A stretch of DNA of 6,997 bases from an uncultured Acidobacteriota bacterium (GCA_937880585.1 CALFMR010000377.1:1-6997), one strand, 5' to 3'. Shown: positions 1-6,915, counted from the first letter of the stretch. A program made the numbers and translations. Notes: generated by a model not told the origin, from the letters alone.

Positions 1-1808
1 GACCCGTCGATACCGAGGTTCTCCGCCTTGTAGGCGCTGAACCAGTAGAAGCCCGCCTTGAACGTGTGGTTACCCACGAGCTTCGTGACGCTACCCGTCC
101 AGTTGTGCGTGCGGTTCAGGTTCAGATACGCCGGATAGATCAAGTCGGGCGGCTGGTTCGAGATGCGGTCACCGAACGAGAAGCTCGGCGGCAGCATGAT
201 CTGGCCGTTGACGAGCATCGGGCTCCCGATGTCCTTCAGCACGGAGTAGTTGTACAGGTTCGAGTCGATCTTGCCCGCGTCGGGGAAGAGCAGCGGGATG
301 TCGCACAGGCCGTCGTTGCACCGGTTCGACGCGTCGCTGATGATCGGCGTGCCGAGCTGGTTCTGGATGTACCCGTAGGTGAACTCGAAGAACGTCGTGG
401 GGTTCATCGTGTAGTCGACCGTGGCCGACGGCTGGTAGATGAACGGGTACGGGTTCAGCGTGTCGTTGAAACCGGGGATCGTGCCCACCGTCGGCTTGAC
501 CGTGGCGAGCTGGCCCGTGTACTTGCCCGTGATCCGGAGCTTCGACGACGCCTGGTAGTCGACGCGAACGGTCGGCTGCTGCGTCAGGCGGTTATCCTCG
601 GGCGCGGTGTTCTGGTAGTTGTAGTCGAGCCCGTCGGTGTTCGGCAACGGCCACAGGTTGAGGACGTTCTGGCCGATCGGATACAGCCGGTTCTGCGGAA
701 TGCGTCCGAGCACGCCCCCATCCTGGAAGCAGGCCGCCGTCGGGCCGCCCTGCACGCACTGGCTCTTCGGCAGGCCGCTCTGGAAGTCGTAGATCGCGCT
801 GGCCGGCGCGCCGTTCTTGTCGGTCGACTGCGAGAAGTCGCCCGCGCGTTCGAGCGCGGTCGGCACCCGGAATCGCCGCACGTTGCCGCCCGACGTCCGC
901 GGCCGGTACTCGTGCGCGTAGAAGAAGAACAGCTTGTTGTTGCCGCCCGGCTTCCCGATGGGACCGCCAATCGTGTAGCCCCAGTCGCGCTGCTTCGAGA
1001 CCGCCTTGGCGATGTGGTTCTGCTCGTTCTGCCAACTGTTCGTGTTCCAGTCGGAGTTGCGCTCGACGTCGTAGAGCGAGCCGTGGAAGCGGTTCGTGCC
1101 GCTCTTGGTCACGGCCGTGACCTGCGCGCCGCTCGCGCGGCCGTACTCCGCCTGATAGCCCGACGTGAGGACCTTGACCTCGGCGATGGCCTCGACGTTG
1201 GTCTGGAGCATCTGGCCGTTGTTGCCGGTGTCCATGATCGCCACGCCGTCCATCATCACGTTGTTGTTGTTCGCGCCGGGGCTGCCGAGCCGCGTGCTGC
1301 CGTTCATGCCGGGCACGAGCGCGGTGAGCGACGACCAGTTGCGGCCCGCCACGGGCAGGCTCGAGACCGATTCGGTCTCGATCGTCGACGACCGTTCGCC
1401 GCTCGCCGCCTGAATGACGGGCGCTTCGCCCGAGACGGTGACCGTGTCGGTCATGCCTCCGATCTCGATCGTCAGCGTGCCGATCGTCACGCGGTCGCCG
1501 GGGCTGACCGCGACGTTCGGCCGCTCGAGCGGCTTGAAGCCGTTCATCGTGACCTTGATGGTGTACGTGTCCGCGGCGACGTTCGGGAACTGAAAGTCGC
1601 CGTTGAGATTGGTCTGGACGTCGATGCTCGTGCCCTTGGCCGCGCTCGTGAGCGTGACGGTGGCACCGGGCATGACGCCGCCCTGGGTGTCCTTGACGGT
1701 ACCGGTGACGGTGCCTGTGGCCTGGGCCCAGGACGTCGTGGCGCCGCACAACAGGAGCCCGGTGAGGGCCCATGCCGCGAACGCCATCTTCCGTAGATGG
1801 ACGGTCAT
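1..1808 (-). CDS. TonB-dependent receptor with N-terminal carboxypeptidase-regulatory-like domain (partial, 3' end outside window)
   Basis: This is an outer-membrane, TonB-energised uptake receptor; the substrate cannot be read from sequence. The frame stays open from an ATG at 1808-1806 to the window edge, giving 602 codons of a family usually around 1000 residues or more, so much of the barrel is missing. Residues 1-30 form a signal peptide (basic LRK, hydrophobic core, SWAQA cleavage region). Residues 31-115 are a carboxypeptidase-regulatory-like beta sandwich (GTVTGTVKDTQGGVMPGATV, then NGDFQFPNVAADTYTIKV). TDTVTVSGEAPVI (120-132) sits where a TonB box is expected. Residues 133-245 are the plug, with LPVAGRNW, an Asn run before VMMDGV, and SGYQAEYGRASGAQV followed by TKSGTNRFHG. 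Aromatic-rich barrel strands follow. The start is supported by AAGGAGGAGG upstream. It reads in the same direction as the PTS genes, 165 bp after them. Such receptors are very abundant in Acidobacteriota. The family call is firm; any sugar role is inference. Confidence 0.9.
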   Translation of the reverse strand, partial: MTVHLRKMAFAAWALTGLLLCGATTSWAQATGTVTGTVKDTQGGVMPGATVTLTSAAKGTSIDVQTNLNGDFQFPNVAADTYTIKVTMNGFKPLERPNVAVSPGDRVTIGTLTIEIGGMTDTVTVSGEAPVIQAASGERSSTIETESVSSLPVAGRNWSSLTALVPGMNGSTRLGSPGANNNNVMMDGVAIMDTGNNGQMLQTNVEAIAEVKVLTSGYQAEYGRASGAQVTAVTKSGTNRFHGSLYDVERNSDWNTNSWQNEQNHIAKAVSKQRDWGYTIGGPIGKPGGNNKLFFFYAHEYRPRTSGGNVRRFRVPTALERAGDFSQSTDKNGAPASAIYDFQSGLPKSQCVQGGPTAACFQDGGVLGRIPQNRLYPIGQNVLNLWPLPNTDGLDYNYQNTAPEDNRLTQQPTVRVDYQASSKLRITGKYTGQLATVKPTVGTIPGFNDTLNPYPFIYQPSATVDYTMNPTTFFEFTYGYIQNQLGTPIISDASNRCNDGLCDIPLLFPDAGKIDSNLYNYSVLKDIGSPMLVNGQIMLPPSFSFGDRISNQPPDLIYPAYLNLNRTHNWTGSVTKLVGNHTFKAGFYWFSAYKAENLGIDG

Positions 1809-1827
1809 TCTGTACTTCCTCCTCCTT
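1809..1827 (-). promoter_or_regulatory. Strong ribosome binding site of the TonB-dependent receptor gene
   Basis: The minus strand reads AAGGAGGAGG followed by AAGTACAGA and then ATG. The inner AGGAGG (1823-1818) lies 9 bases before the start codon. This is the best Shine-Dalgarno match in the window and fixes the start at 1808. It contrasts with the weak sites of the other genes and fits a highly translated outer-membrane protein. Confidence 0.75.
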
Positions 1828-1892
1828 ACGTGCTGTCGTCGTACTGGCTGGGGTACTGCGCCGAGACGACGCGCGGGCGCGCGCCGCCGCCG

Positions 1893-1937
1893 AAAAAGCC
1901 CGACCGGTGCGGCCGTCCTGCACTCCCCCAAGCGCAG
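1893..1937 (-). terminator. Weak terminator-like element after the PTS genes
   Basis: Reading the minus strand after the PTS stop codon, CTGCGC and GTGCAG (1937-1932 and 1923-1918) can form a 6-bp stem with one G-U pair and an 8-base loop. About 20 bases further on, a GC-rich stretch with a short CCG/CGG stem (1913-1901) runs straight into five T residues (1897-1893). Neither hairpin is strong and the T run is short, so partial read-through into the receptor gene is quite possible. The rest of the 165-bp gap is GC-rich, and I see no convincing promoter in it. Confidence 0.3.
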
Positions 1938-1973
1938 TGACGCGTCCCCGGCCGTGGCGTCGAAGCCGATCGA

Positions 1974-4523
1974 CTAGACCGCCATCTCCAACTCACCCGA
2001 GAGATGGTGGATGACGCCCATCGCGTCGTCGACCCCGAACAACTGCTCGCGGAAGCCCTGATCCATCAGCTTGCGCGCGAGCTGTGAGAAGACCTTCAGG
2101 TGCCGCCCGTCGATGTTCGACTCGCGTGTCGCGAGGAGCAGCACCATGCGTACGGGTTCGCCGTCGAGCGACCCCCATTCAATCGGCGCCCGTAACTTGA
2201 GGACGCCAATCGAGTCGCTGGTCACCGCATCCGTCTTGCAATGCGGGATCGCGATGCCGTGACCAAGGCCCGTCGAGTACTGGGCCTCCCGCATCCACAC
2301 GGCTTCCTCGATGCGGTGCGGCTCCTCGGTGCGGCCGCCGACGTAGAACGCGTCGACGAGCGCCCGAATCGCCTCTTCCTTGCTCGCGCACTCGCCGTCG
2401 AGCCGCACGAGCTCCGGTTCGACCAGCGGCCGCGGCCGCTCGATCGACCGCGCGCCGTCGACGAGCGCCTCGACCTCGTCGGACCGATCGCAGGCGAGCG
2501 CGCGCGCGAGAAACGCTTCACAGTCGGCCGCCGACAGCCGCGAGATCCGATCCTTCAAGGCCGGAATCTGCGAGACGTTCGCGCTGACCTCGTCGAGCCC
2601 GAGGCCGACGAGCAGCGGCAGCAGCCGGACGTCACCGGCCATCTCGCCGCACATCCCGACCCACTTCCCGAGCCGGCGGATCTGGTCGACGATCTGTTTC
2701 AGGAAACGCAGGAACCCGGGATGCGTGACGCTCGTGAGCCCGGCGACTTTCGCGTTGCCGCGATCGGCCGCGAAGAAGTACTGACAGAGGTCGTTCGTGC
2801 CGATGCTGAAGAAGTCCACTTCGGCCGCCAGACGGTCGAGCATGAACGAGACGGCCGGGACCTCCATCATGATGCCGAGCGGCATCGCGGGATCGAACGC
2901 GAAGCCGGCCGACCCGAGCTCGTCCTGGACGTCCGCCACGAGCGCCTTCACCCAGAGCACTTCCTCGATCGACGAGACCATCGGCAGGAGGAGCTGGATG
3001 CGCCCGTACGCCGACGCGCGCGCGATGGCGCGCAGTTGCGCGCGGACGAGATCCTGATTGTCCGGATACGTGCGCACGCCGCGATAGCCGAGGAACGGAT
3101 TGGGCTCGGGCGGCAACGTGACCGAGGTCACCGGCTTGTCGCCGCCGAGGTCCATCGTCCGCACGATGACGGGACGGCCCGCCATCGCGCCGACGGCCTC
3201 GACGTAGATCCGGCACTGCGTGTCTTCGGACGGCATGTCGCTGCGCTCGGAAAAGAGCAGCTCCGTACGGAAGAGGCCGATGCCGTCCGCGCCGCTCCCG
3301 CGCGCCGGCCCGAGCTCCTCGGCCGACGACACGTTGGCGCCGACCTCGATGCGCCGGCCATCGACCGTGAGCGCGGGGGCCGCCGACACGCGCGCGAGCG
3401 CGGCTTGCCGCGAGCGCCGGCGGCGGCGTTCGTGATCGTAGAAGCGGCGCGTCTCGGGCGCGAGGTGCGTCACGACGAGGCCGCGATGGCCGTCGACGAT
3501 GACCGGCTCGGCCGCCGCGAGCGTGCGTGTCACGCGCGGCACGCCGACAATCGCCGGGATGCCGAACGACCGCGCCAGAATCACGGTGTGCGACGTCGTG
3601 CCGGCGTTCTCGAGCACGAGCCCGCTCACCCACTGGCGATCGAACGCGAGCAACTGCTGCGGCGAGAGCGTCTCGGCCACGATCACCGACGGCGTCGTGA
3701 GCCGCGTGGCCAGCCGCGAGGCGGACCGCCCGTACAGCGCGTCGAGCACCTGGCGGCAGATGTCCTGGATGTCGGCGGCCCGCTCGCGGAGCGCCGGATT
3801 CGCCGCGCCGCGCAGCCGCGCGGCGAAGAGCTCGCCGGCGTCGATGACGGCCTGTCCGGCCGATCGTCCCGCGGCAATGCGCGCGGCAATCGTTTCGGCG
3901 AGCGACACGTCGGCGACGATGGCCGCGTGCGCGCCGAGGATCGCGGCTTCGACGCCCGAGACGCCGTGCGCCTGGAGCGCGCGGATCGACGCCTCGACGA
4001 GCGCGATGGCACGCGTCACCCGGCCCTGTTCGATCACCGGATCGCCGGCGCGCTCCTGCGCGATGTCGGCCGGCCAGGCCATGTCGCGTACGAGCACGGC
4101 TTCGCCGACGCCGATGCCCGAGCTGACGGCGAGACCGACGCTGTACCGCGCGCTCGAGCGCGCGAGCACGCGCGGCAGCCGCATGCCGCCGGCCGTCGTC
4201 TCGGTGCGTGCCGTGACCGGCGGGTCATCGGCGCGCGGAAGGTCGCGCTCGACGAACAGGCGCAACGCGGCGGCCGCCGCGATCTCGTCAGGGCCGTCGA
4301 CGCGGATGCGGCAGCGGTCGCCGTCCGATACGTCGGCCGCGAGTACGGCCAGCACGCTCTTCACGTTCGCGACCGCGCCGCTGCGCTCGTTCGAGAGGAC
4401 GCACGCCGACTGGAACGGCTGCGCGGCCTCCGCGAGACGGCTCGCCGGCCGGGCGTGCAGCCCGCTGGCGAGCACGCAGGTGAACGAGAAATCGAGCGGC
4501 AATCGGGACGTCCTCGGCGGCAC
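1974..4523 (-). CDS. PTS multiphosphoryl transfer protein, HPr-EI-IIA(Fru) (FryA-type)
   Basis: This 849-residue cytoplasmic protein would carry phosphate from PEP through EI and HPr to a fructose-family IIA. HPr spans about 10-95, with GLHARPAS (His23 the phosphosite) and VKSVLAVLA (Ser56 aligning with HPr Ser46). EI spans about 125-665: phosphohistidine site TTSHTVILARSFGIPAIVG (His312), GIGLFRTELLF (Arg419), RTMDLGGDKP (Arg455), FFSIGTNDLCQYF with DRGN (Asn577, Asp578, Arg588) and GMCGEMAGD (Cys625). IIA spans about 700-849, with GLGHGIAIPH (His761). All catalytic residues are present. Domain order and length match E. coli FryA (831 aa), not the IIA-HPr-EI order of Rhodobacter and Xanthomonas proteins. 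The GTG start (4523-4521) overlaps the TAG of the permease gene by one base. An in-frame TTG at 4502, nine bases after GAGG, is an alternative start that also keeps the whole HPr domain. The frame stays open upstream to 5039, but that part overlaps the permease and matches nothing. Automated pipelines may label it ptsP from the EI domain alone. Confidence 0.95.
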   Translation of the reverse strand: MPPRTSRLPLDFSFTCVLASGLHARPASRLAEAAQPFQSACVLSNERSGAVANVKSVLAVLAADVSDGDRCRIRVDGPDEIAAAAALRLFVERDLPRADDPPVTARTETTAGGMRLPRVLARSSARYSVGLAVSSGIGVGEAVLVRDMAWPADIAQERAGDPVIEQGRVTRAIALVEASIRALQAHGVSGVEAAILGAHAAIVADVSLAETIAARIAAGRSAGQAVIDAGELFAARLRGAANPALRERAADIQDICRQVLDALYGRSASRLATRLTTPSVIVAETLSPQQLLAFDRQWVSGLVLENAGTTSHTVILARSFGIPAIVGVPRVTRTLAAAEPVIVDGHRGLVVTHLAPETRRFYDHERRRRRSRQAALARVSAAPALTVDGRRIEVGANVSSAEELGPARGSGADGIGLFRTELLFSERSDMPSEDTQCRIYVEAVGAMAGRPVIVRTMDLGGDKPVTSVTLPPEPNPFLGYRGVRTYPDNQDLVRAQLRAIARASAYGRIQLLLPMVSSIEEVLWVKALVADVQDELGSAGFAFDPAMPLGIMMEVPAVSFMLDRLAAEVDFFSIGTNDLCQYFFAADRGNAKVAGLTSVTHPGFLRFLKQIVDQIRRLGKWVGMCGEMAGDVRLLPLLVGLGLDEVSANVSQIPALKDRISRLSAADCEAFLARALACDRSDEVEALVDGARSIERPRPLVEPELVRLDGECASKEEAIRALVDAFYVGGRTEEPHRIEEAVWMREAQYSTGLGHGIAIPHCKTDAVTSDSIGVLKLRAPIEWGSLDGEPVRMVLLLATRESNIDGRHLKVFSQLARKLMDQGFREQLFGVDDAMGVIHHLSGELEMAV

Positions 4524-4822
4524 TAGGCGGAGACGCGTGCCAGCAGGGCGCTCGCGTTGCTGATCGCTTCGCGGACCGGGACCTGGATGACACGGATGGC
4601 TTCGAAGCGCTCGCGCTTCTCGACCGCGATGTCGGCCGCGAAGATCGCGACTTCCGCTTCGCGGATGTCGTGCTCGGAGAGCTCGTTCTCGATGCCCATC
4701 GCGCCCTGGGTCTCCACTTTGATCTGATGGCCGAGGGCGCGGGCGGTCTTGCCGAGCTGCTCGGCCGCCATGTAGGTGTGCGCGATGCCCGTCGGGCACG
4801 CGGTGACTGCGACGATCTTCAT
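4523..4822 (-). other. Possible internally initiated free IIB subunit (99 aa) within the IIC-IIB gene
   Basis: An in-frame ATG at 4822-4820 begins MKIVAVTACPTGIAHTYM, exactly where stand-alone fructose IIB proteins begin. The 99 residues to the stop are the usual length of a free IIB. Just upstream, the minus strand has AAGGGAGGTGTC (4834-4823), with seven bases matching the 16S-complementary GGAGGTG and 4 bases between GGAGG and the ATG, slightly tight but workable. The bases of this site also encode the Gly-Gly-Val linker of the fusion. Either the cell makes both the fusion and a free IIB, or this is a relic of a gene fusion. Only the sequence elements are seen; the product is inferred. Confidence 0.4.
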
Positions 4823-5863
4823 GACACCTCCCTTGCCGACGCGCCCCCGCCGCCGCGACCGCAACCGCAGGACGATGCTCGAGAGCGAAGTCACAGCCGT
4901 ACCGGCCAGAATGGCGATCACATAGGCGAACTTGTGATCGATGATGGGCAGGACGATCGGGCCGCCATGCGGTGCGTGGTCGCCCACGCCGCTCATCATG
5001 GCGATGACCGACGCTACCATGGAACCGGCCATGATGCACGGAATGACGCGGAGCGGATCGGCCGCGGCAAACGGGATCGCGCCCTCCGTGATCCCGACCA
5101 TCCCCATCGTCAGGCCCGCAAGACCCGCTTCGCGTTCTTCACGACTCCAGAGGTGACGCCGCACGAGCGTCGCGAGCCCCATGCCGAGCGGCGGCGTGCA
5201 GATGGCGGCCGCGCACGCGCCCATGATGCGGAAGTCGCCTTCGCGGATCATCGCGGCGCCGAAGAAGAACGCGGTCTTGTTGATCGGCCCGCCCATGTCG
5301 ATCGCGATCATGGCGCCGAGGATCAACCCGAGCAGCGCGCCGTTGCCGGAACTGAGATTGGCGAGCAGCTCGTTGGTGCCCGCCATGAGGAGCGCGATCG
5401 GCCCACCGACGATCTTGAGCATCAGCACGCCGACGACGATCGACGAGAGCACGGGCAGCACGAGGATGGGCATGACGGGCCGCGCCCAGAGCGGCACGCG
5501 AACCTTCTTGATGGCCTCGGCCACGTAGCCGGCCACGAGCCCGGCGAGCAGCGCGCCGAGGAACCCGGCCTCCACGCGATCGGACAGAAATCCGCCGATG
5601 AAGCCGGGCACGAGGCCGGGACGACCGGCAATCGAATACGCGATGTAGCCCGCGAGAACCGGCAGCATCAACTGGAACGCGCCGGTCCCGAGCTCGTGGA
5701 TGAGCTCCAGCGTGGGCGAGGCGGAGAAATCAGGACCGGTCGGCGTCATCGGCGCGAGCGCAATCGAACACGCCAGAAGGATCCCGCCGCACGCGATGAA
5801 CGGAATGGCGTGCGACACACCCGTCAAGAGGTGCTGCCGAAGGTGCTTCAGCAGGTCCAACAA
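4523..5863 (-). CDS. PTS fructose-family permease, IIC-IIB fusion
   Basis: This 446-residue inner-membrane protein should translocate a fructose-like sugar and phosphorylate it. IIC covers about 1-332: HLLTGVSHAIPFIACGGIL (11-29) matches the conserved start of fructose IIC, followed by GGPINKTAFFFG (191-202), GMVGITEGAIPFAAADPLRV (254-273) and APHGGPIV (297-304). Several hydrophobic spans are evident (about 14-36, 58-79, 86-117, 129-151, 174-190, 212-232, 273-290, 312-332). An Arg-rich linker (333-346) leads to IIB at 348-446, with TACPTGIAHTYMAAEQL, where Cys356 is the phosphosite. The order is opposite to E. coli FruA, which is IIB'-IIB-IIC. The start is TTG, with GGAG 6 bases upstream; a second TTG follows immediately. 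The gene is translationally coupled to the HPr-EI-IIA gene and diverges from the AraC-type regulator. The sugar is unknown: fructose, mannose-type sugars or sugar acids are all possible for this family. Confidence 0.93.
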   Translation of the reverse strand: MLDLLKHLRQHLLTGVSHAIPFIACGGILLACSIALAPMTPTGPDFSASPTLELIHELGTGAFQLMLPVLAGYIAYSIAGRPGLVPGFIGGFLSDRVEAGFLGALLAGLVAGYVAEAIKKVRVPLWARPVMPILVLPVLSSIVVGVLMLKIVGGPIALLMAGTNELLANLSSGNGALLGLILGAMIAIDMGGPINKTAFFFGAAMIREGDFRIMGACAAAICTPPLGMGLATLVRRHLWSREEREAGLAGLTMGMVGITEGAIPFAAADPLRVIPCIMAGSMVASVIAMMSGVGDHAPHGGPIVLPIIDHKFAYVIAILAGTAVTSLSSIVLRLRSRRRGRVGKGGVMKIVAVTACPTGIAHTYMAAEQLGKTARALGHQIKVETQGAMGIENELSEHDIREAEVAIFAADIAVEKRERFEAIRVIQVPVREAISNASALLARVSA

Positions 5864-5873
5864 CGACGACTCC
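5864..5873 (-). promoter_or_regulatory. Ribosome binding site supporting the TTG start of the permease
   Basis: GGAG (5873-5870 on the minus strand) lies 6 bases before TTG at 5863 and 9 bases before the second TTG at 5860. No ATG or GTG lies between this site and the region coding for the conserved IIC start, apart from a GTG inside the conserved TGVS motif. A TTG start is therefore the best choice. Confidence 0.5.
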
Positions 5874-5931
5874 GCAGGTGGGGAGTATGGGCGAGCCTGG
5901 TCATCGGGGAAAGACGAAAGATGTGATATTG

Positions 5932-5960
5932 ATTGGACAAAGCTAACATTTCCTGGACAA
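5932..5960 (-). promoter_or_regulatory. Candidate sigma70-type promoter for the PTS genes
   Basis: On the minus strand, TTGTCC (5960-5955) and TCCAAT (5937-5932) are separated by 17 bases. Each matches four of six bases of the sigma70 -35 and -10 consensus. Initiation would fall near 5925, leaving a leader of roughly 60 bases before the TTG start. The stretch is visibly AT-richer than its surroundings. For the divergent regulator, TAACAT (5944-5949) preceded by ATGTGA (5921-5926) is a weaker plus-strand candidate that would give a very short leader. Both are pattern matches only. Confidence 0.3.
5934..5960. promoter_or_regulatory. TGGACAA direct repeats, candidate operator of the AraC-family regulator
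   Basis: TGGACAA occurs exactly at 5934-5940 and again at 5954-5960, 20 bp start to start, close to two helical turns. AraC-family proteins typically bind direct half-sites spaced about 21 bp, one per monomer, often next to or overlapping the -35 box. The repeats sit in the 104-bp space between the regulator and the permease gene, where such an operator is expected, and they overlap the candidate minus-strand promoter. Confidence 0.4.
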
Positions 5961-5967
5961 GCCGCCC

Positions 5968-6873
5968 ATGCCCTCCCCCAGCCGCCCCGCTCTCGTCCCG
6001 CGGACGAGCCCCGCCGGACGGGCGAAGGCTCAGCGCGTGATCGTCCGCGAGCTCGAGCGCCTGCTCGCCGGCACGCGCGTGCGCCAGGTGCACGTGGCCG
6101 ACGGCAGCACGGCGCCGCCGACGCTCGCCTACGTCACGCATTTTCCGCGGCTCTCGATCCCGATCGAAGGCGCCCACACGATCGAGATCGCGCGGCAGGG
6201 ACGGACGAAGACGATCCGTCCGGTCCGCGGCCAGGCCGTGTTCGTGCCGGGCAACGCCTGGGACCGGCCGCAGTGGTCGCGCCGGGTGACGGTGCTCACG
6301 TGCCTGTTCGGCCAGCAGCAGATCGGCTTCAGCCTCGTCAGGCACGACGGCGCGACGGAGATCCCGCGCGAGGCGCTCAAGACGAACGTCCACGGCGCGC
6401 ACGACGCGCTGACGCGCAGCATCCTCAACGCGCTCGTCGTGAGCGCGATGGACAGCGCGCGCGAGCCGCTGAGCCGGCTGCTGACCGAGTCGCTCCTGCA
6501 CGCGTGCGTGCGGCTGCTGAAGACGGCCGAGCCGCACCCGTACCGCAAGGCCACGCTGACCTACGAGTCGATCTGCCTCTTCGTTGCCGAGAACTTCCAG
6601 AATCGATCGCTCAGCCGGGAGTCGGTCGCCGAACGCTTCGGCCTCGCCCCGAACCACATCTCACGCCTATTCTCGCTGGAAGGATCGATGCGGTTCAACG
6701 ACTACGTGAACATGGTCCGCGTCAACCGCGCCAAGTTCATGCTGCAGAGCTATCGGATGAGCGTGAAGGAGATCGCCGCCACGTGCGGCTACAGCGACGC
6801 CGCGTATTTCTGCCGCGTCTTCCGCAAAGTCACGGGACTGACGCCGATGCAGTATCGGACAGATGGGGCCTGA
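5968..6873 (+). CDS. AraC/XylS-family transcriptional regulator
   Basis: This 301-residue DNA-binding regulator probably controls the divergent PTS genes. Residues about 45-130 look like a cupin-type sensor domain (short beta-rich stretches such as SIPIEGAHTIEIA and GQAVFVPGNAW). Residues 195-299 are the AraC double helix-turn-helix domain: first HTH around 217-238 (SRESVAERFGLAPNHISRLF) and second around 265-286 (SVKEIAATCGYSDAAYFCRVF), ending in the conserved FRKVTGLTPMQYR. The length is typical of the family. The ATG start has only a weak upstream GGACAAG; no nearby alternative looks better. E. coli has an AraC-type gene (ypdC) beside its FryA-type PTS, so the pairing has a precedent, whereas classical fructose operons use a LacI-type FruR/Cra. 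The effector is unknown. Residues 1-22 are low in complexity and may be disordered or indicate a later start. Confidence 0.92.
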   Translation: MPSPSRPALVPRTSPAGRAKAQRVIVRELERLLAGTRVRQVHVADGSTAPPTLAYVTHFPRLSIPIEGAHTIEIARQGRTKTIRPVRGQAVFVPGNAWDRPQWSRRVTVLTCLFGQQQIGFSLVRHDGATEIPREALKTNVHGAHDALTRSILNALVVSAMDSAREPLSRLLTESLLHACVRLLKTAEPHPYRKATLTYESICLFVAENFQNRSLSRESVAERFGLAPNHISRLFSLEGSMRFNDYVNMVRVNRAKFMLQSYRMSVKEIAATCGYSDAAYFCRVFRKVTGLTPMQYRTDGA

Positions 6874-6880
6874 CGAAAAA

Positions 6881-6915
6881 GTTAGAAGGTCGAAGCTAGA
6901 AGCCAGAAGTTAAAA
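6881..6915 (+). repeat. Five degenerate heptamer repeats after the AraC-type gene
   Basis: Starting 7 bases after the stop codon, the sequence parses as GTTAGAA, GGTCGAA, GCTAGAA, GCCAGAA and GTTAAAA, five consecutive units of about GNTAGAA with every unit ending in AA. An A run (to 6918) follows. The block is AT-rich and purine-rich in a very GC-rich region and encodes nothing. From memory, similar heptamer blocks occur between genes in Vicinamibacteria-like genomes, but this could not be checked here. Confidence 0.55.

Noticed and set aside
66..1796. Long plus-strand open frame (576 codons) opposite the receptor gene
   Set aside because: Its translation is Arg/Val/Asp-rich with no motif. 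It is the complement of a high-GC receptor gene with signal peptide, plug motifs and ribosome site.
1865..1885. GCGCGC hairpin in the gap before the receptor gene
   Set aside because: Simple alternation of G and C in a GC-rich gap gives such stems by chance. No T run or boxed motif goes with it.
592..1923. Minus-strand open frame of 443 codons overlapping the receptor
   Set aside because: It is a different frame of the same strand giving Arg/His-rich sequence without domains. The true frame starts at 1808 and leaves the window open.
2241..4526. Plus-strand open frame of 761 codons opposite the HPr-EI-IIA gene
   Set aside because: It is a GC-driven shadow. The opposite strand carries every EI, HPr and IIA active-site motif and this frame carries none.
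4524..5039. Upstream extension of the HPr-EI-IIA frame to an ATG at 5039
   Set aside because: The added residues are Arg/His/Gly-rich, overlap the end of the permease in another frame and match no domain. HPr begins right after the GTG at 4523.
4670..5926. Plus-strand open frame of 418 codons opposite the permease
   Set aside because: It is an antisense shadow of clear membrane-protein sequence, composed mostly of Arg, Asp, His and Glu.
5848..6657. Minus-strand open frame of 269 codons opposite the AraC-type gene
   Set aside because: It has no recognisable domain and overlaps both the AraC-type gene and the divergent promoter region.
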